A DNA stretch of 64,000 nucleotides from Stenotrophomonas sp. ISL-67 (GTDB lineage: Bacteria > Pseudomonadota > Gammaproteobacteria > Xanthomonadales > Xanthomonadaceae), in contig NZ_JAGGRL010000006.1 of NCBI RefSeq assembly GCF_018612915.1, positions 124,001-188,000 of the forward strand, written 5' to 3'. Made by a program: the position numbers and the translations under genes. The notes beneath the pieces were generated by a model. That model ran no database searches. It had not been told where the DNA came from and saw only the letters and a list, made by a program, of their open reading frames with translations. Of this stretch, positions 52,141 through 63,309 are shown piece by piece. Within the stretch, counting starts at the first letter, position 1; every line of letters starts with the position of its first letter.

Positions 52141-53580
52141 TTACTTGTCGAAACCCAGGATCAACGGGTCGTGGTCGGAACTGCGCCACGGGCCGGCTTC
52201 GTTGCGGTCGCGGTACCCCACGTCGTCGGCTTCGTCGGCGTTGATATGCCATTCGGCCGCGCCGCGCAGGCGCTTGGCCATGCCGGGGCTGAGCAGGGCG
52301 TGGTCGAGGCGGCCGGTCATGCCGTTGTACACGTAGCTGTAGGGGCGCTCGACCTTGGCCACGGCGAAGGCGTCGCGCCAGCCGGCATCGTGCAGGGTGC
52401 GGATCGGCGCTTCCATCGCATAGGCATTGAAGTCGCCCAGCAGGATGGCATCGGTGGTGCCGGCGCCGGTCGGGTCGGTGCCCAGCCATTGGTTGAGCAG
52501 GCGTGCCGATTCAACCCGCGTAGCGTTCCAGCAGGCCTGGCCGTCCTTCTGGTCGGCATCGGCGCCTGCGGCTTCCGAGCAGCCCTTGGACTTGAAGTGG
52601 TTGGCCACCACCACGAACGGCGCGCCCTTGCCGGCGCGGAAGGCCTGGGCGAGCGGCACGCGGCTGTGCGGGCCGAACGGGCCGGTTTCCAGCACGGCGG
52701 GAGCGCCGACCGGGGTCACCCGCGCGCTGCGGTAGATGATGCCGACCCGGATCGGGTTCCCGCCGGGGCCCTTGCCGGCGTCGATGAAGCTCCAGTCGCC
52801 CTGCCCGCCCGGCGCGGCATTGAGCGCGCGGACGAATTCGGCAACCGCCGACTGCGGGCCGTAGCCGTCGTTTTCCAGTTCCATCAGCGCCGCCACGTCC
52901 GCGCCGAGCGCGTTGACAGTGGCCACCAGTTTGGCGGTCTGCGCCTGGTGTTCGGCCAGGGTGCGGGCGCCGCGCAGGGTCGGGTAACCGCCGCCCTGGC
53001 CGTCACCGTTGAAGAAATTTTCCAGGTTGAAGGCGGCCACCTTCAGCGCGCCGGGCACCACCGGGGCGGCGGGGCGGCCCAGCGCCGGCAGCTGCAGCGG
53101 CGTGGTCACCTGCAGGCGCGGGGTGCCCTTGGCGTCCACCCGGACGATGCCTTCCACGTTGCGCAGCACGGTGCCGGTGCGCAGGTCGGGGTTGGCCGGC
53201 AGGTACGCCACCGCGCCGGGGTCGCGCGCGTCGCTGCCGTCATCGAGCACCAACCGGCGGCGCTGGTTGTCGGCGATCACCCTGGCATGCGCGTCGGTGC
53301 CGGGGGCGGCCACTTCGCTGGGCTGCCAGAGCCGGCCATTGAAGGCCACGGTGAGTTCGCCGAAGCGGGCCAGCCCGTCGGTGCCGGCCAGGGTCAGCGG
53401 GGCGGCGATGCGCACGTGCTGGCCGTCGAGCGCGCGCCAGTCACTGGGCGCGGCGGTGAGGTTGATGGAGGCGGAGGCGGCCGGGGTCGATGCGGTCGGT
53501 TTGACCTGCGGCTGAGCCTGGGCGAACGCGGTGGCGGGCAGCAGCAGCGACAGGGCAAGGGCGAGGGAGCGACGGCGCAT
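52141..53580 (-). CDS. Exported endonuclease/exonuclease/phosphatase family protein (ExeM/NucH-like)
   Basis: The 479-residue protein has a signal peptide (SLALALSLLLPATAFAQA, residues 5-22), an OB-fold-like region (residues about 45-150) and a nuclease domain: AAFNLENFFN, LMELENDGYG, VVVANHFKSKGC, ILLGDFNAYAMEAP (catalytic Asp/Asn) and RSSDHDPLI. This layout matches extracellular DNases such as ExeM or NucH. It may degrade extracellular DNA for nutrients or biofilm turnover. ATG 53580 is chosen because the upstream extension lacks a signal sequence. Confidence 0.88.
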   Translation of the reverse strand: MRRRSLALALSLLLPATAFAQAQPQVKPTASTPAASASINLTAAPSDWRALDGQHVRIAAPLTLAGTDGLARFGELTVAFNGRLWQPSEVAAPGTDAHARVIADNQRRRLVLDDGSDARDPGAVAYLPANPDLRTGTVLRNVEGIVRVDAKGTPRLQVTTPLQLPALGRPAAPVVPGALKVAAFNLENFFNGDGQGGGYPTLRGARTLAEHQAQTAKLVATVNALGADVAALMELENDGYGPQSAVAEFVRALNAAPGGQGDWSFIDAGKGPGGNPIRVGIIYRSARVTPVGAPAVLETGPFGPHSRVPLAQAFRAGKGAPFVVVANHFKSKGCSEAAGADADQKDGQACWNATRVESARLLNQWLGTDPTGAGTTDAILLGDFNAYAMEAPIRTLHDAGWRDAFAVAKVERPYSYVYNGMTGRLDHALLSPGMAKRLRGAAEWHINADEADDVGYRDRNEAGPWRSSDHDPLILGFDK

Positions 53581-53748
53581 CGACGGCGATTCCGGAAACG
53601 GGTGCACAGGGTAATGCGGAATTGTGGCGGGAAGCGGTCGCGGGTGGGAATTTGGGCGGGTTTGGCAAAGCCGCGCGGGGTGGGACCGCGTGGGACACGC
53701 ATGGCGGGTCGCCGGTGGTGCACAGGGCGCGCCGCGGCCCGGCCTGGC

Positions 53749-53770
53749 GTAGAGACACGCCATGCGTGTC
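53749..53770 (+). repeat. SMAG-type repeat variant
   Basis: GTAGAGACACGCCATGCGTGTC, with GTAG head and a 7-bp stem. A degraded mate on the opposite orientation lies near 53690-53710. Confidence 0.6.
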
Positions 53771-53810
53771 CCACGCGATGCCGGATGCCAGGCGGTACCC
53801 GCCCCGCCGG

Positions 53811-54329
53811 TTATTTCAGGTTTGCCAGCATCCAATCCACGGTGGCGTGGATCTGCTCTTCGCTCAGGCCGGGGTTGCCGCCCTTGGGCGGCATGATCCC
53901 GCCATCCGGGCCGGTGTAGCCCTCAAGGGCGTGCTTATAGAGCGTGTCCTTGCCTTGGGCGAGGCGCTCGTCCCAATGGGCGTGGTCCAGGGTCGGTGCC
54001 TGGCCGACGCCAGTGGTGTGGCAGGCGGTGCACAGGTTGTCGAAGATCACCTTGCCGTCGGTGGTGCCGCCATAAGCGACCTGCGATGCGGCTTTGGCCA
54101 ATGCAGCAGCCTTGGCAGCAGCCTGGTCAGCGGCACCGGTGGCGCCGGCATAGACCGCACCGGCCGGGGCAATGCGCAGTTCGGTGCGCTTGGCCGCCTG
54201 GGGCGAGACTTCAGGGGGAATACGGGTGTGCAGGTACGCGGCGAACAGGATCAATCCGAGCGTTATGGCCACCAAAAGGGCAATGACCATGGAAAAGCGT
54301 TTCAGGAACTCGAGGTCGTAATTCCGCAC
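53811..54329 (-). CDS. Membrane-anchored cytochrome c (c5 type)
   Basis: The 172-residue protein has an N-terminal membrane anchor (RFSMVIALLVAITLGLILFA, about residues 11-30), a linker rich in Ala, and a single haem domain with CTACH (about 97-101) and the axial Met in GGIMPPKGG. It carries electrons in the periplasm, presumably to an oxidase. Gene context offers no partner. Confidence 0.92.
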   Translation of the reverse strand: MRNYDLEFLKRFSMVIALLVAITLGLILFAAYLHTRIPPEVSPQAAKRTELRIAPAGAVYAGATGAADQAAAKAAALAKAASQVAYGGTTDGKVIFDNLCTACHTTGVGQAPTLDHAHWDERLAQGKDTLYKHALEGYTGPDGGIMPPKGGNPGLSEEQIHATVDWMLANLK

Positions 54330-54464
54330 TCTCTGTTACCCCTGGCTGGTAGTCGTTGGACCACGGCTTGTCGGTCGAGTATGACCAGCGTCGGCAGCGA
54401 TCTGCAAGCCGATCACCCAGGTAAGGGCCAGCGGCTGACTGCCGCAATGCAACATCTGCGGCGT

Positions 54465-55070
54465 TCAAGCGCCCGCCGCGCGCAGGCAGAAAACGCAGAT
54501 CGATTCGACCAGCGCGGTCTGGTCACCGTGCGCATCGCGGCTGGGCGCGGTGGGCCCAACGAGCGCTTCGGTGAATGCCCCGACGATGCAAGCGGCGGCC
54601 ACATCGGTGTCCTGCGCGGGAAAACTGCCTGCTTCGATGCCATCGGCGACGATGCGGCGGAACACATCACCGAACAGGCGACGGCAGCGGATGCGCTCGG
54701 CTTCCACTTCCGGGTCGACCGGCTCGGCGATGAAGGCATAGGCCAGCCCGGGGCCGGCCAGTGCGCGGCGCACGAACGCGGTGATCGCCCGGCGCAGGCG
54801 CTCCGGCGCGGGCACCGGTTCGGCCGCAATGGCCTCGAAGATGCGCAGTTCGTGTTCGACCGCGTCGGTCAGCACCTCCACGAACAACTCGGCCTTGGAC
54901 GGGAAGTGCCGGTAGATCAGGCCGGTGGATACCCCCGCCTCTGCCGCCACGGCGGTCACCGGGGCATTGCGGTAGCCGCCGGCCGCCACCAGGCGCCGGG
55001 TGGCCAGCAGGATCCGTTCGCGGGCTCCGGCCAGGCGTTCTTCCATCAAAGCTGAGCGTTTGTAGGCCAT
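54465..55070 (-). CDS. liuR: TetR-family repressor, probable LiuR
   Basis: The 201-residue protein has the TetR motif [20 protein letters not shown], then [24 protein letters not shown] (residues 20-62). It is divergent from the isovaleryl-CoA dehydrogenase gene, 102 bp away, like regulators of leucine catabolism in Xanthomonadaceae. MerR-type LiuR controls this pathway in Pseudomonas, so the symbol is used here for the functional equivalent only. Confidence 0.85.
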   Translation of the reverse strand: MAYKRSALMEERLAGARERILLATRRLVAAGGYRNAPVTAVAAEAGVSTGLIYRHFPSKAELFVEVLTDAVEHELRIFEAIAAEPVPAPERLRRAITAFVRRALAGPGLAYAFIAEPVDPEVEAERIRCRRLFGDVFRRIVADGIEAGSFPAQDTDVAAACIVGAFTEALVGPTAPSRDAHGDQTALVESICVFCLRAAGA

Positions 55071-55082
55071 TTGTTGATTCTA

Positions 55083-55107
55083 TGTTCAATTTTTGAATTT
55101 GTGTTCA
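55083..55107. promoter_or_regulatory. Candidate operator in the liuR-liuA gap
   Basis: TTCAAtttTTGAA (55085-55097) is a perfect palindrome, and TGTTCA appears twice (55083-55088 and 55102-55107), 19 bp apart. AT-rich symmetry in the gap between divergent genes suits the TetR-type repressor. Confidence 0.45.
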
Positions 55108-55172
55108 CTTTTACCCCCGGGAGGACTAGGCTGGGAGCATTCGACCCCTTCCAGCCGTTGCGGAGCCGCCTG

Positions 55173-56336
55173 ATGCACGTCCCCACCATGAACTTCGACC
55201 TCGGCGAAGAGATCGACATGCTCCGCCAGAGCGTGGCCCATTTTGCCTCGGCCGAGATCGCGCCGCTGGCGGCCAAGGCTGACGAGGAGAATCTGTTCCC
55301 GCATCCGCTGTGGCGCAAGCTCGGCGAGCAGGGCCTGCTCGGCCTGACCGTGGAAGAAGAATACGGCGGCAGCGGCATGGGCTACCTGGCCCACGTGGTG
55401 GCGATGGAAGAAATCTCGCGCGCCTCCGGCGGCATCGGCCTGTCCTACGGCGCGCATTCAAACCTGTGCGTGAACCAGCTGCGCAAGAACGGCACCGAAG
55501 AGCAGAAGCAGCGCTTCCTGCCCGGCCTGTGCAGCGGCGAAAAAGTCGGCGCGCTGGCGATGAGCGAACCGGGCGCCGGTTCGGACGTGGTGTCGATGAA
55601 GCTGCGCGCGGACAAGCGCGGCGACCACTACGTGCTCAACGGCAACAAGATGTGGATCACCAACGGCCCCGACGCCGACGTGCTGGTGGTGTATGCCAAG
55701 ACCGACCCGAATGGCGGCGCCAAGGGCATCACCGCGTTCCTGGTCGAAAAGGGCATGAAGGGTTTCTCGACCGCGCAGAAGCTGGACAAGCTGGGCATGC
55801 GCGGCTCCAACACCTGCGAGCTGGTGTTCGAGGACTGCGAAGTGCCCGAAGCCAACGTGCTCGGCACGGTCGGCGGTGGCGTGAACGTGCTGATGTCCGG
55901 GCTGGACTATGAGCGCGTGGTGCTCTCGGGCGGCCCGCTCGGGCTGATGGCCGCCGGCATGGATGTGGTGATGCCCTACGTGCACGCGCGCAAGCAGTTC
56001 GGCGAGGCGATCGGCACGTTCCAGCTGATCCAGGCCAAGCTGGCCGACATGTACGTGGGCCTCAACGCCTGCCGCGCCTATGTATATGCGGTGGCACGCG
56101 CCTGCGACCTGGGCCGCACCACCCGCCAGGACGCGGCCGGTGCGATCCTGTATTCGGCCGAGAAGGCCACCTGGCTGACTGGCCAGGCGATCCAGATCCT
56201 GGGCGGCAACGGCTATATCAACGAATACCCGACCGGACGTTTGTGGCGCGATGCCAAGCTGTATGAGATCGGTGCGGGCACCTCCGAGATCCGCCGCATG
56301 CTGATCGGCCGCGAACTGTTCCAGCGCACCAAGTAA
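55173..56336 (+). CDS. liuA: Isovaleryl-CoA dehydrogenase
   Basis: The 387-residue FAD enzyme oxidises isovaleryl-CoA in leucine breakdown. The catalytic Glu lies in [17 protein letters not shown] (about residue 246), a position characteristic of IVD, and the usual ACAD motifs [38 protein letters not shown] and [15 protein letters not shown] are present. ATG 55173 gives the expected length. The gene is 10 bp upstream of liuB. Confidence 0.94.
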   Translation: MHVPTMNFDLGEEIDMLRQSVAHFASAEIAPLAAKADEENLFPHPLWRKLGEQGLLGLTVEEEYGGSGMGYLAHVVAMEEISRASGGIGLSYGAHSNLCVNQLRKNGTEEQKQRFLPGLCSGEKVGALAMSEPGAGSDVVSMKLRADKRGDHYVLNGNKMWITNGPDADVLVVYAKTDPNGGAKGITAFLVEKGMKGFSTAQKLDKLGMRGSNTCELVFEDCEVPEANVLGTVGGGVNVLMSGLDYERVVLSGGPLGLMAAGMDVVMPYVHARKQFGEAIGTFQLIQAKLADMYVGLNACRAYVYAVARACDLGRTTRQDAAGAILYSAEKATWLTGQAIQILGGNGYINEYPTGRLWRDAKLYEIGAGTSEIRRMLIGRELFQRTK

Positions 56337-56346
56337 GGGCGACACC

Positions 56347-57957
<1,611 letters not shown>

Positions 57958-57989
57958 TCCGGCCCATTGGCATGCGCAACGAGACTTCC

Positions 57990-59975
57990 ATGTTCACCAA
58001 GATCCTGATCGCCAACCGTGGCGAGATTGCCTGCCGTGTCATCGCTACCTGCCAGCGCCTGGGCATTGCCACGGTGGCGGTGTATTCCGACGCCGACCGC
58101 AACGCGCGGCATGTGCGACTGGCCGATGAAGCCGTGGCCATCGGCCCGGCCCCGGCGCGCGAAAGCTACCTTCGTGCCGACGCCATTCTGGAGGCGGCGC
58201 GCCGCACCGGTGCGCAGGCGATCCATCCCGGCTACGGCTTCCTCTCCGAAAATGCGGACTTCGCCCAGGCCTGCGCGGAGGCCGGCATCGTGTTCATTGG
58301 CCCGTCTGCTGCGGCAATCCGCGCGATGGGCGACAAGAGCGCGGCCAAGGCGCTGATGCAGCAGGCCGGCGTTCCGCTCACCCCCGGTTATCACGGCGAT
58401 GCGCAGGATCCTGCGTTCCTGCGCGGGCAGGCTGATGCCATCGGCTACCCGGTGCTGATCAAGGCCAGCGCCGGTGGCGGCGGCAAGGGCATGCGCAAGG
58501 TGGAGGACAACGCCGCCTTCGTCGAGGCGCTGGCCAGCTGCCAGCGCGAGGCGCAGTCCGCGTTCGGCAATGCGCACGTGCTGGTGGAGAAGTACGTGGA
58601 GCGCCCGCGCCACATCGAGATCCAGGTGTTCGGCGACAGCCACGGCAACGTGGTGTACCTGTTCGAGCGCGACTGCTCGGTGCAGCGCCGCCACCAGAAG
58701 GTGCTGGAAGAAGCACCGGCGCCGGGGATGACCGCCGAGCGCCGCGCCGCGATGGGCAAGGCGGCGGTGGATGCCGCGCGCGCGGTGAACTACGTGGGCG
58801 CAGGCACGGTGGAATTCATTGCCGGGCCGGATGGCGATTTCTACTTCATGGAAATGAACACCCGCCTGCAGGTGGAGCACCCGGTCACCGAGTGCATCAC
58901 CGGCACCGACCTGGTGGAATGGCAGCTGCGCGTGGCCAGCGGTGCGCCGCTGCCGCTGCAGCAGGAACAACTGCAGATCAACGGCCATGCGCTGGAAGCA
59001 CGGCTGTACGCTGAAGATGCCGACAAGGGCTTCCTGCCCTCCACGGGCACCCTGCGCCACCTGCGCCTGCCATCCGGCAGCGCGCACGTGCGCGTGGATG
59101 CGGGTGTGGAACAGGGCGATGCGATCACCCCGTTCTACGACCCGATGATTGCCAAGCTGATCGTCTGGGACGTGGACCGCGATGCCGCACTGCGCCGCAT
59201 GCAGCAGGCATTGGCCGAGTGCGAGGTGGTGGGCGTGACCACCAATGCCGCGTTCCTGCGCCGACTGGTGATGACCGATTCGTTCGCGAACGCGAAGCTG
59301 GATACCGCATTGATCGAACGCGAGCAGGCCGCGCTGGCGCCGCGTGTGGGCGACACCGATGCCGCGCTGTGGGCGCTGGCGGCAGTGGCGGCGCTGGGTA
59401 CCGATGCGCCTGCTGCTGCCGATGCACGCGACCCGCATTCGCCGTGGCAGGCCCGTGATGGCTGGCGGCTGGGCCAGCGCGCGGCGCGCCGGCTGACGCT
59501 GGAGCATCGTGGCGACCAGCAGGTGGTGGCGGTTGAAGGGCACGGCGAGGTGTGGTCGATCGAGCTGGCCGGCACCACGGTATCGGCACAGGGCCGGATG
59601 ACCGGCGAACAGCTGGCGTTGCAGGTAGGAGAGAACCTGCACCGCGCCCGCGTGGTACGCGACGGCAGCGAGCTGTATCTGTTCGGCAGCAACGGCGTGC
59701 AGCGCTTCACCCTGCATGACCCGGTCAGCGAGGCTGACCAGGGCGTGGCCGACGCCGGCAGCCTGGTCGCGCCGATGCCGGGCCGGATCGTGGCGACCCT
59801 GCTGGTGCCGGGCACCCAGGTCGTGCGCGGCACGCCGTTGCTGGTGCTGGAGGCAATGAAGATGGAGCACACGCTGCAGGCGCCGGCCGATGGCACGGTG
59901 CAGGGGTACCGGGTGAAGGCGGGCGACCAGGTGGCCGACGGCGCGGTGCTGGTGGATTTTGAAGCCTTGGCGTGA
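57990..59975 (+). CDS. liuD: Methylcrotonoyl-CoA carboxylase, biotin-carrying (alpha) subunit
   Basis: The 661-residue protein has the biotin carboxylase start KILIANRGEIACRVI, ATP-grasp loop KASAGGGGKGMRKVED, EMNTRLQVEHPVTE and a C-terminal biotinyl domain with EAMKMEH (Lys about 632). It charges biotin with bicarbonate. ATG 57990 (MFTKIL) is preferred to 57972 (MRNETSMFTK). The liu cluster ends here without a hydratase or HMG-CoA lyase gene. Confidence 0.95.
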   Translation: MFTKILIANRGEIACRVIATCQRLGIATVAVYSDADRNARHVRLADEAVAIGPAPARESYLRADAILEAARRTGAQAIHPGYGFLSENADFAQACAEAGIVFIGPSAAAIRAMGDKSAAKALMQQAGVPLTPGYHGDAQDPAFLRGQADAIGYPVLIKASAGGGGKGMRKVEDNAAFVEALASCQREAQSAFGNAHVLVEKYVERPRHIEIQVFGDSHGNVVYLFERDCSVQRRHQKVLEEAPAPGMTAERRAAMGKAAVDAARAVNYVGAGTVEFIAGPDGDFYFMEMNTRLQVEHPVTECITGTDLVEWQLRVASGAPLPLQQEQLQINGHALEARLYAEDADKGFLPSTGTLRHLRLPSGSAHVRVDAGVEQGDAITPFYDPMIAKLIVWDVDRDAALRRMQQALAECEVVGVTTNAAFLRRLVMTDSFANAKLDTALIEREQAALAPRVGDTDAALWALAAVAALGTDAPAAADARDPHSPWQARDGWRLGQRAARRLTLEHRGDQQVVAVEGHGEVWSIELAGTTVSAQGRMTGEQLALQVGENLHRARVVRDGSELYLFGSNGVQRFTLHDPVSEADQGVADAGSLVAPMPGRIVATLLVPGTQVVRGTPLLVLEAMKMEHTLQAPADGTVQGYRVKAGDQVADGAVLVDFEALA

Positions 59976-60205
59976 CATGCGGCAGGATCGCCACCCGCGT
60001 TCAATGGGTGGCCGCTGAGGGGGCTTGGCGGAACTGGCGTTGGCGGACGCAGGATGTATGATCCGTGCGGGGCCCCCTCAGCGTCTCCACCCGTCGTGGC
60101 CGGTGCCCCATCACTGGTAGCCAAAGTCTCGCCCTTGCGGTTGGCTCGATGTACTGCCGTGGCGGCCGATGGCGACTTGACTCATTCGAACGCAGGGATG
60201 TTCAG
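59976..60205. other. Intergenic stretch with nested hairpins
   Basis: GCCACCC(9)GGGTGGC at 59990-60012 is a 7-bp hairpin after liuD. A second, longer-range pair GCTGAGGGGGC (60014-60024) and GCCCCCTCAGC (60072-60082) encloses 47 bases. There is no T tract. No gene is seen; the promoter of the first peptide gene should lie near here. Confidence 0.5.
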
Positions 60206-60559
60206 ATGACCTCGACAAGCGCACCTCTACCGGCAGACACCGTTCGCCAGCTTCTTGACCTGTTGACCAGCGATGATGGATTCCGCGAGACGTTCTCCGC
60301 CAACCCGTCGCAAGCGCTCGCGACGCTGGGCGTCGACACGGACATGACCCGGAACTGCTGTGACCCGATTGCCAGTCTTGCGTCCAAGGACGAATTCCAG
60401 GCAATGCGCGATGAGATCACCAAGCAGCTCCAGGTAAAGGCCGCGTTCCGCATTGTGTTCTGCTTCGAGGCCGGCGGCCCGGCGCCGCAGCTGGGGTGGC
60501 AGCCGGTAGTTTCCGATCTTCGCCTGGACCACGCGTCATCGGTATCTGCCCGCGCCTGA
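60206..60559 (+). CDS. RiPP precursor-like peptide 1 (Nif11/NHLP-type leader)
   Basis: The 117-residue protein has a helical leader: TVRQLLDLLTSDDGFRETFS (residues 11-30), NPSQALATLGV and NCCDPIASLASKDEF, a layout shared with the two other peptides in the locus. The tail after about residue 78 (FRIVFCFEAGGPAPQLGWQP, then VVSDLRLDHASSVSARA) is dissimilar and is the probable core. The composition fits the NCBIfam 'putative modified peptide' group as I remember it; this was not searched. ATG 60206 follows AGGG. Product, modification and role are unknown. Confidence 0.78.
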   Translation: MTSTSAPLPADTVRQLLDLLTSDDGFRETFSANPSQALATLGVDTDMTRNCCDPIASLASKDEFQAMRDEITKQLQVKAAFRIVFCFEAGGPAPQLGWQPVVSDLRLDHASSVSARA

Positions 60560-60598
60560 TGCGCATCCCGTAGTCTCGATATACAAGGAGAGTCTTCA

Positions 60599-60943
60599 AT
60601 GCACGCTGTTTCCATGCACCCCGCCCCCGAAGCATCCAGCAAGCCCGCCATTCCGCCAGACGTTGCGATCGCCTTGCTGAAGGCGCTGAGCAGCGACGAC
60701 GCCTTCCGGCAACTGTTCAAGTCGGACCCGCGAAGTGCGTTGAGCGAGGTGGGCTTTAAGCTGCCCGTCGGAGCAGCGACGCCGATGTGCATGATGGTTG
60801 GCGAACTGGCAAGCAAGGAAGAAATATTGGATGCATACGACGCCCTTTACTCGCACCTGACCGGAGCCACCCGCGCATCCATGACCGTGATTTTCACCTT
60901 CGCGCATGGCCACGGCAGCGAGGCAGCAAACTCAGCGGAGTAA
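60599..60943 (+). CDS. RiPP precursor-like peptide 2 (Nif11/NHLP-type leader)
   Basis: The 114-residue protein has the same leader plan as peptide 1: DVAIALLKALSSDDAFRQLF (residues 21-40), SALSEVGFKL and MCMMVGELASKEEIL. The single Cys lies where the others have CC. The tail is MTVIFTFAHGHGSEAANSAE, without the CFEAG found in peptides 1 and 3. AAGGAGAG precedes ATG 60599. It is 39 bp after peptide 1 and ends 4 bp from the convergent dehydrogenase gene. Confidence 0.76.
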   Translation: MHAVSMHPAPEASSKPAIPPDVAIALLKALSSDDAFRQLFKSDPRSALSEVGFKLPVGAATPMCMMVGELASKEEILDAYDALYSHLTGATRASMTVIFTFAHGHGSEAANSAE

Positions 60944-60947
60944 CGCT

Positions 60948-62108
60948 TCAGGACTGGACGTTCCATATGCGGCCGGCGGGATCCATTTCCGCCGTCTGCA
61001 TCCGCGTGGAACGCCAACCAAAGCCACACACCGCCAGTGGCCCTTCTCGCATGGGCTCCAAGCCAAGCAGCCGTTCCGCCTCTTCCTCATTGATGGCAGC
61101 GGTCACGAATGCGCCCAGGCCATGAAGCGTGGCCTGCGTGTAGATGGCTTGGGAAATATGCCCTGCATCCAGCACCACTGCGCGATAGGCCTTGGCATGC
61201 TGCCTGTACTTCCAGAAATTCCGTTCAAATCGACATACCAGAATGACCAGCGCATGTGCATCTGCGAACCAGTGCTGTCCCGACAGCAGCCGCTTGGCAA
61301 AACCGGACGCTGATTCCGGCTGGTTAACCAACCCCAGTTCGTGCGCGACCGGGTGGTAGTGATAGAGACCAGACGTCAATCCTTCCACGGACTGGACAAG
61401 GACATATGCCTCCATCGGGTGAAGACCACCCGCAGAGGGCACATTCTTCTTGAGGAAACGCACGCCCGGCTCCGGGTCCACGTGCGATTGCGCCATCAGG
61501 ACGTGTTCCAGCATTGCTGCCAGCAAAGACATTGGCAACGGACGCGAGACATCGAAGTTGCGACACGTAGTACGGCCGGAGAGCATTTCGTCCAACTGCG
61601 TGCCGCAATGCCTGGGCAGCGCAACTGCATTATCGCATCGAGGCAGCACTTCTTCGGGCGGAACGCCCAGCTGGCGCACGAGGTCCTGTGCGGTTACAAG
61701 CTGATGTCGCTCCATCTCGGACACACTATCCACCCCCGCCCATCGGGAGTGACGATGGAACAGGGCACCGAGAGGCCACCAGTTGGAAGCACGCATCACC
61801 CTGTCCGCTGCGCCGTGCGAACCCTGATCGTCGGCATCGCTGACCAGAAGCCCGCGATCAACAAGGCGCAAAACCTGCTCGCGTCTGGAAGGATCGTCAG
61901 GCAGCGCCTGCCAGTGTTGCGCACTGCATTCCAACAGCAGCTGGGCATCACTGGTGTCGATTCTGCAGGGCTCGTCCATATGGCCTGTCAGCGCCATGAT
62001 CTCCCGCTCGAAATGAAGGCCACTACCACCTTCGAGCAGGTTCTGCAGACTGAACCCGGCGCGTTCCTGCGGCTCTACGAACAGCACCTGGCAGCGGCGG
62101 AACTTCAT
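60948..62108 (-). CDS. SagB-type nitroreductase-fold peptide dehydrogenase 1
   Basis: The 386-residue protein has the C-terminal SagB/ThcOx core: GRTTCRNFDVSRPLP (about 176-190), FLKKNVPSAGGLHPMEAYVL (FMN-binding loop), GLYHYHPVAHEL and AGHISQAIYTQATLHGLGAF. N-terminal part (MKFRRCQVLF, then leader-binding-like sequence to about 110) is specific to this pair. SagB enzymes oxidise azolines to azoles in RiPPs. No cyclodehydratase is nearby. It resembles 'putative peptide maturation dehydrogenase' models; unverified. It is 25 bp downstream of dehydrogenase 2. Confidence 0.82.
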   Translation of the reverse strand: MKFRRCQVLFVEPQERAGFSLQNLLEGGSGLHFEREIMALTGHMDEPCRIDTSDAQLLLECSAQHWQALPDDPSRREQVLRLVDRGLLVSDADDQGSHGAADRVMRASNWWPLGALFHRHSRWAGVDSVSEMERHQLVTAQDLVRQLGVPPEEVLPRCDNAVALPRHCGTQLDEMLSGRTTCRNFDVSRPLPMSLLAAMLEHVLMAQSHVDPEPGVRFLKKNVPSAGGLHPMEAYVLVQSVEGLTSGLYHYHPVAHELGLVNQPESASGFAKRLLSGQHWFADAHALVILVCRFERNFWKYRQHAKAYRAVVLDAGHISQAIYTQATLHGLGAFVTAAINEEEAERLLGLEPMREGPLAVCGFGWRSTRMQTAEMDPAGRIWNVQS

Positions 62109-62133
62109 GCAAGCGGCCTGCGATCAATTGATG

Positions 62134-63309
62134 TCAGGCAACTATAGTCGACTGGCCCCAGACGATGCGATTCGGGTCGAACTCAAGCGTATCCAGCGTT
62201 TCACTCCGCCAACCCACGCCGACGATGGCAATCGGACTTTGGGTGATTCCGTCAAGGTCGAACACCGCTTCAGTATCCACGTCATTGATGGCCGCGGTTA
62301 CGAAGGCGGCCATGCCACGCTCGGTGGCCGCCATGTAAATTGCCTGCGAGATATGCCCGACGTCCAGCAGCAGGGCCCGGTAGGCCTTGGAGTGGTTGCG
62401 GTACTTCCAGTATGTACGTGCATAACGAGGTACCAACACCAGGTGCACGGCGGCGTCGGCGAACCAGTCCTGCCCGGAAAGCATGGCGTTGGCCACCTCC
62501 TGGAGTGGGCGACCGCACTGGCGTGGCAGTGCCACCAGTGCATGCTCCACGGGATGATAGTGATAAAGACCCGGTTCCAGTCCCTCCACGCGCTGTATCA
62601 GCAGATAGGTCTCGGTGGCATGAAGACCGCCGCCTGATGGAACATTCTTCTTTAGAAACTCGGTGTCGGCTTCCACCCGTACGACCGCCTGGGCCTTCAC
62701 CGTGCGGTGGAGTAGCTGCGCGAGCAGCTCGCGCGACATACTGCGTTGGACGTCGAAATTGCGACAGGTCGTGCGACGTTCAAGCATCCGGTCGTACTCG
62801 GTCGCTTCCACTGCGGGCAATGCTTGATAGCGGCCTGGCTGGGTCTGCACCGCCGGCGGCGGTGCACCCAGCTGCTGTCGCAGGTCCTGCGCGGTGACCA
62901 TGTTGCTCTCGCGCATCTGCGCGGCGCTGTCCACCCCGCTCCAGCGGCCGTGGCGGTGTGCCAGGGCGGCCAGCGGCCACCAGTGTCCGTCACGCATGCT
63001 TTCGTCACGGCGGCGGTGCTCTGCGTGTTCGTCGCCGTCCGATATCAGTAGTCCCGCCCCCAGCAAGGCTTGCCAGTCTGCCTGCGTGGCAGCCACTTCG
63101 CTCGCGTCCTTCCAATGACGGGAACTGAGCGAACCGAGCAGCTCACGCTGCGCGACACTCACCGGTACGGACTGGTCCAGGTGTGCGGCAAGGGCCAGCC
63201 AAGTGGTTTGGGTGGTCACCTCTGCACGTCCGGCAAGAATGGCCTGAAGGCCGAGGCTGACCTCCTCCCTCGGTTCGAACATGACGGTGGTGCAACGGCG
63301 CAGTTTCAT
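62134..63309 (-). CDS. SagB-type nitroreductase-fold peptide dehydrogenase 2
   Basis: The 391-residue paralogue of dehydrogenase 1 starts MKLRRCTTVMFEPREE. The same motifs occur: ERRTTCRNFDVQRSM, FLKKNVPSGGGLHATETYLL, GLYHYHPVEHAL and DVGHISQAIYMAATERGMAAF. ATG 63309 is chosen by alignment with its paralogue; the open frame continues to 63612 across the divergent promoter and is not coding. It is the first gene of a two-gene minus-strand unit, divergent from peptide 3. Confidence 0.82.
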   Translation of the reverse strand: MKLRRCTTVMFEPREEVSLGLQAILAGRAEVTTQTTWLALAAHLDQSVPVSVAQRELLGSLSSRHWKDASEVAATQADWQALLGAGLLISDGDEHAEHRRRDESMRDGHWWPLAALAHRHGRWSGVDSAAQMRESNMVTAQDLRQQLGAPPPAVQTQPGRYQALPAVEATEYDRMLERRTTCRNFDVQRSMSRELLAQLLHRTVKAQAVVRVEADTEFLKKNVPSGGGLHATETYLLIQRVEGLEPGLYHYHPVEHALVALPRQCGRPLQEVANAMLSGQDWFADAAVHLVLVPRYARTYWKYRNHSKAYRALLLDVGHISQAIYMAATERGMAAFVTAAINDVDTEAVFDLDGITQSPIAIVGVGWRSETLDTLEFDPNRIVWGQSTIVA

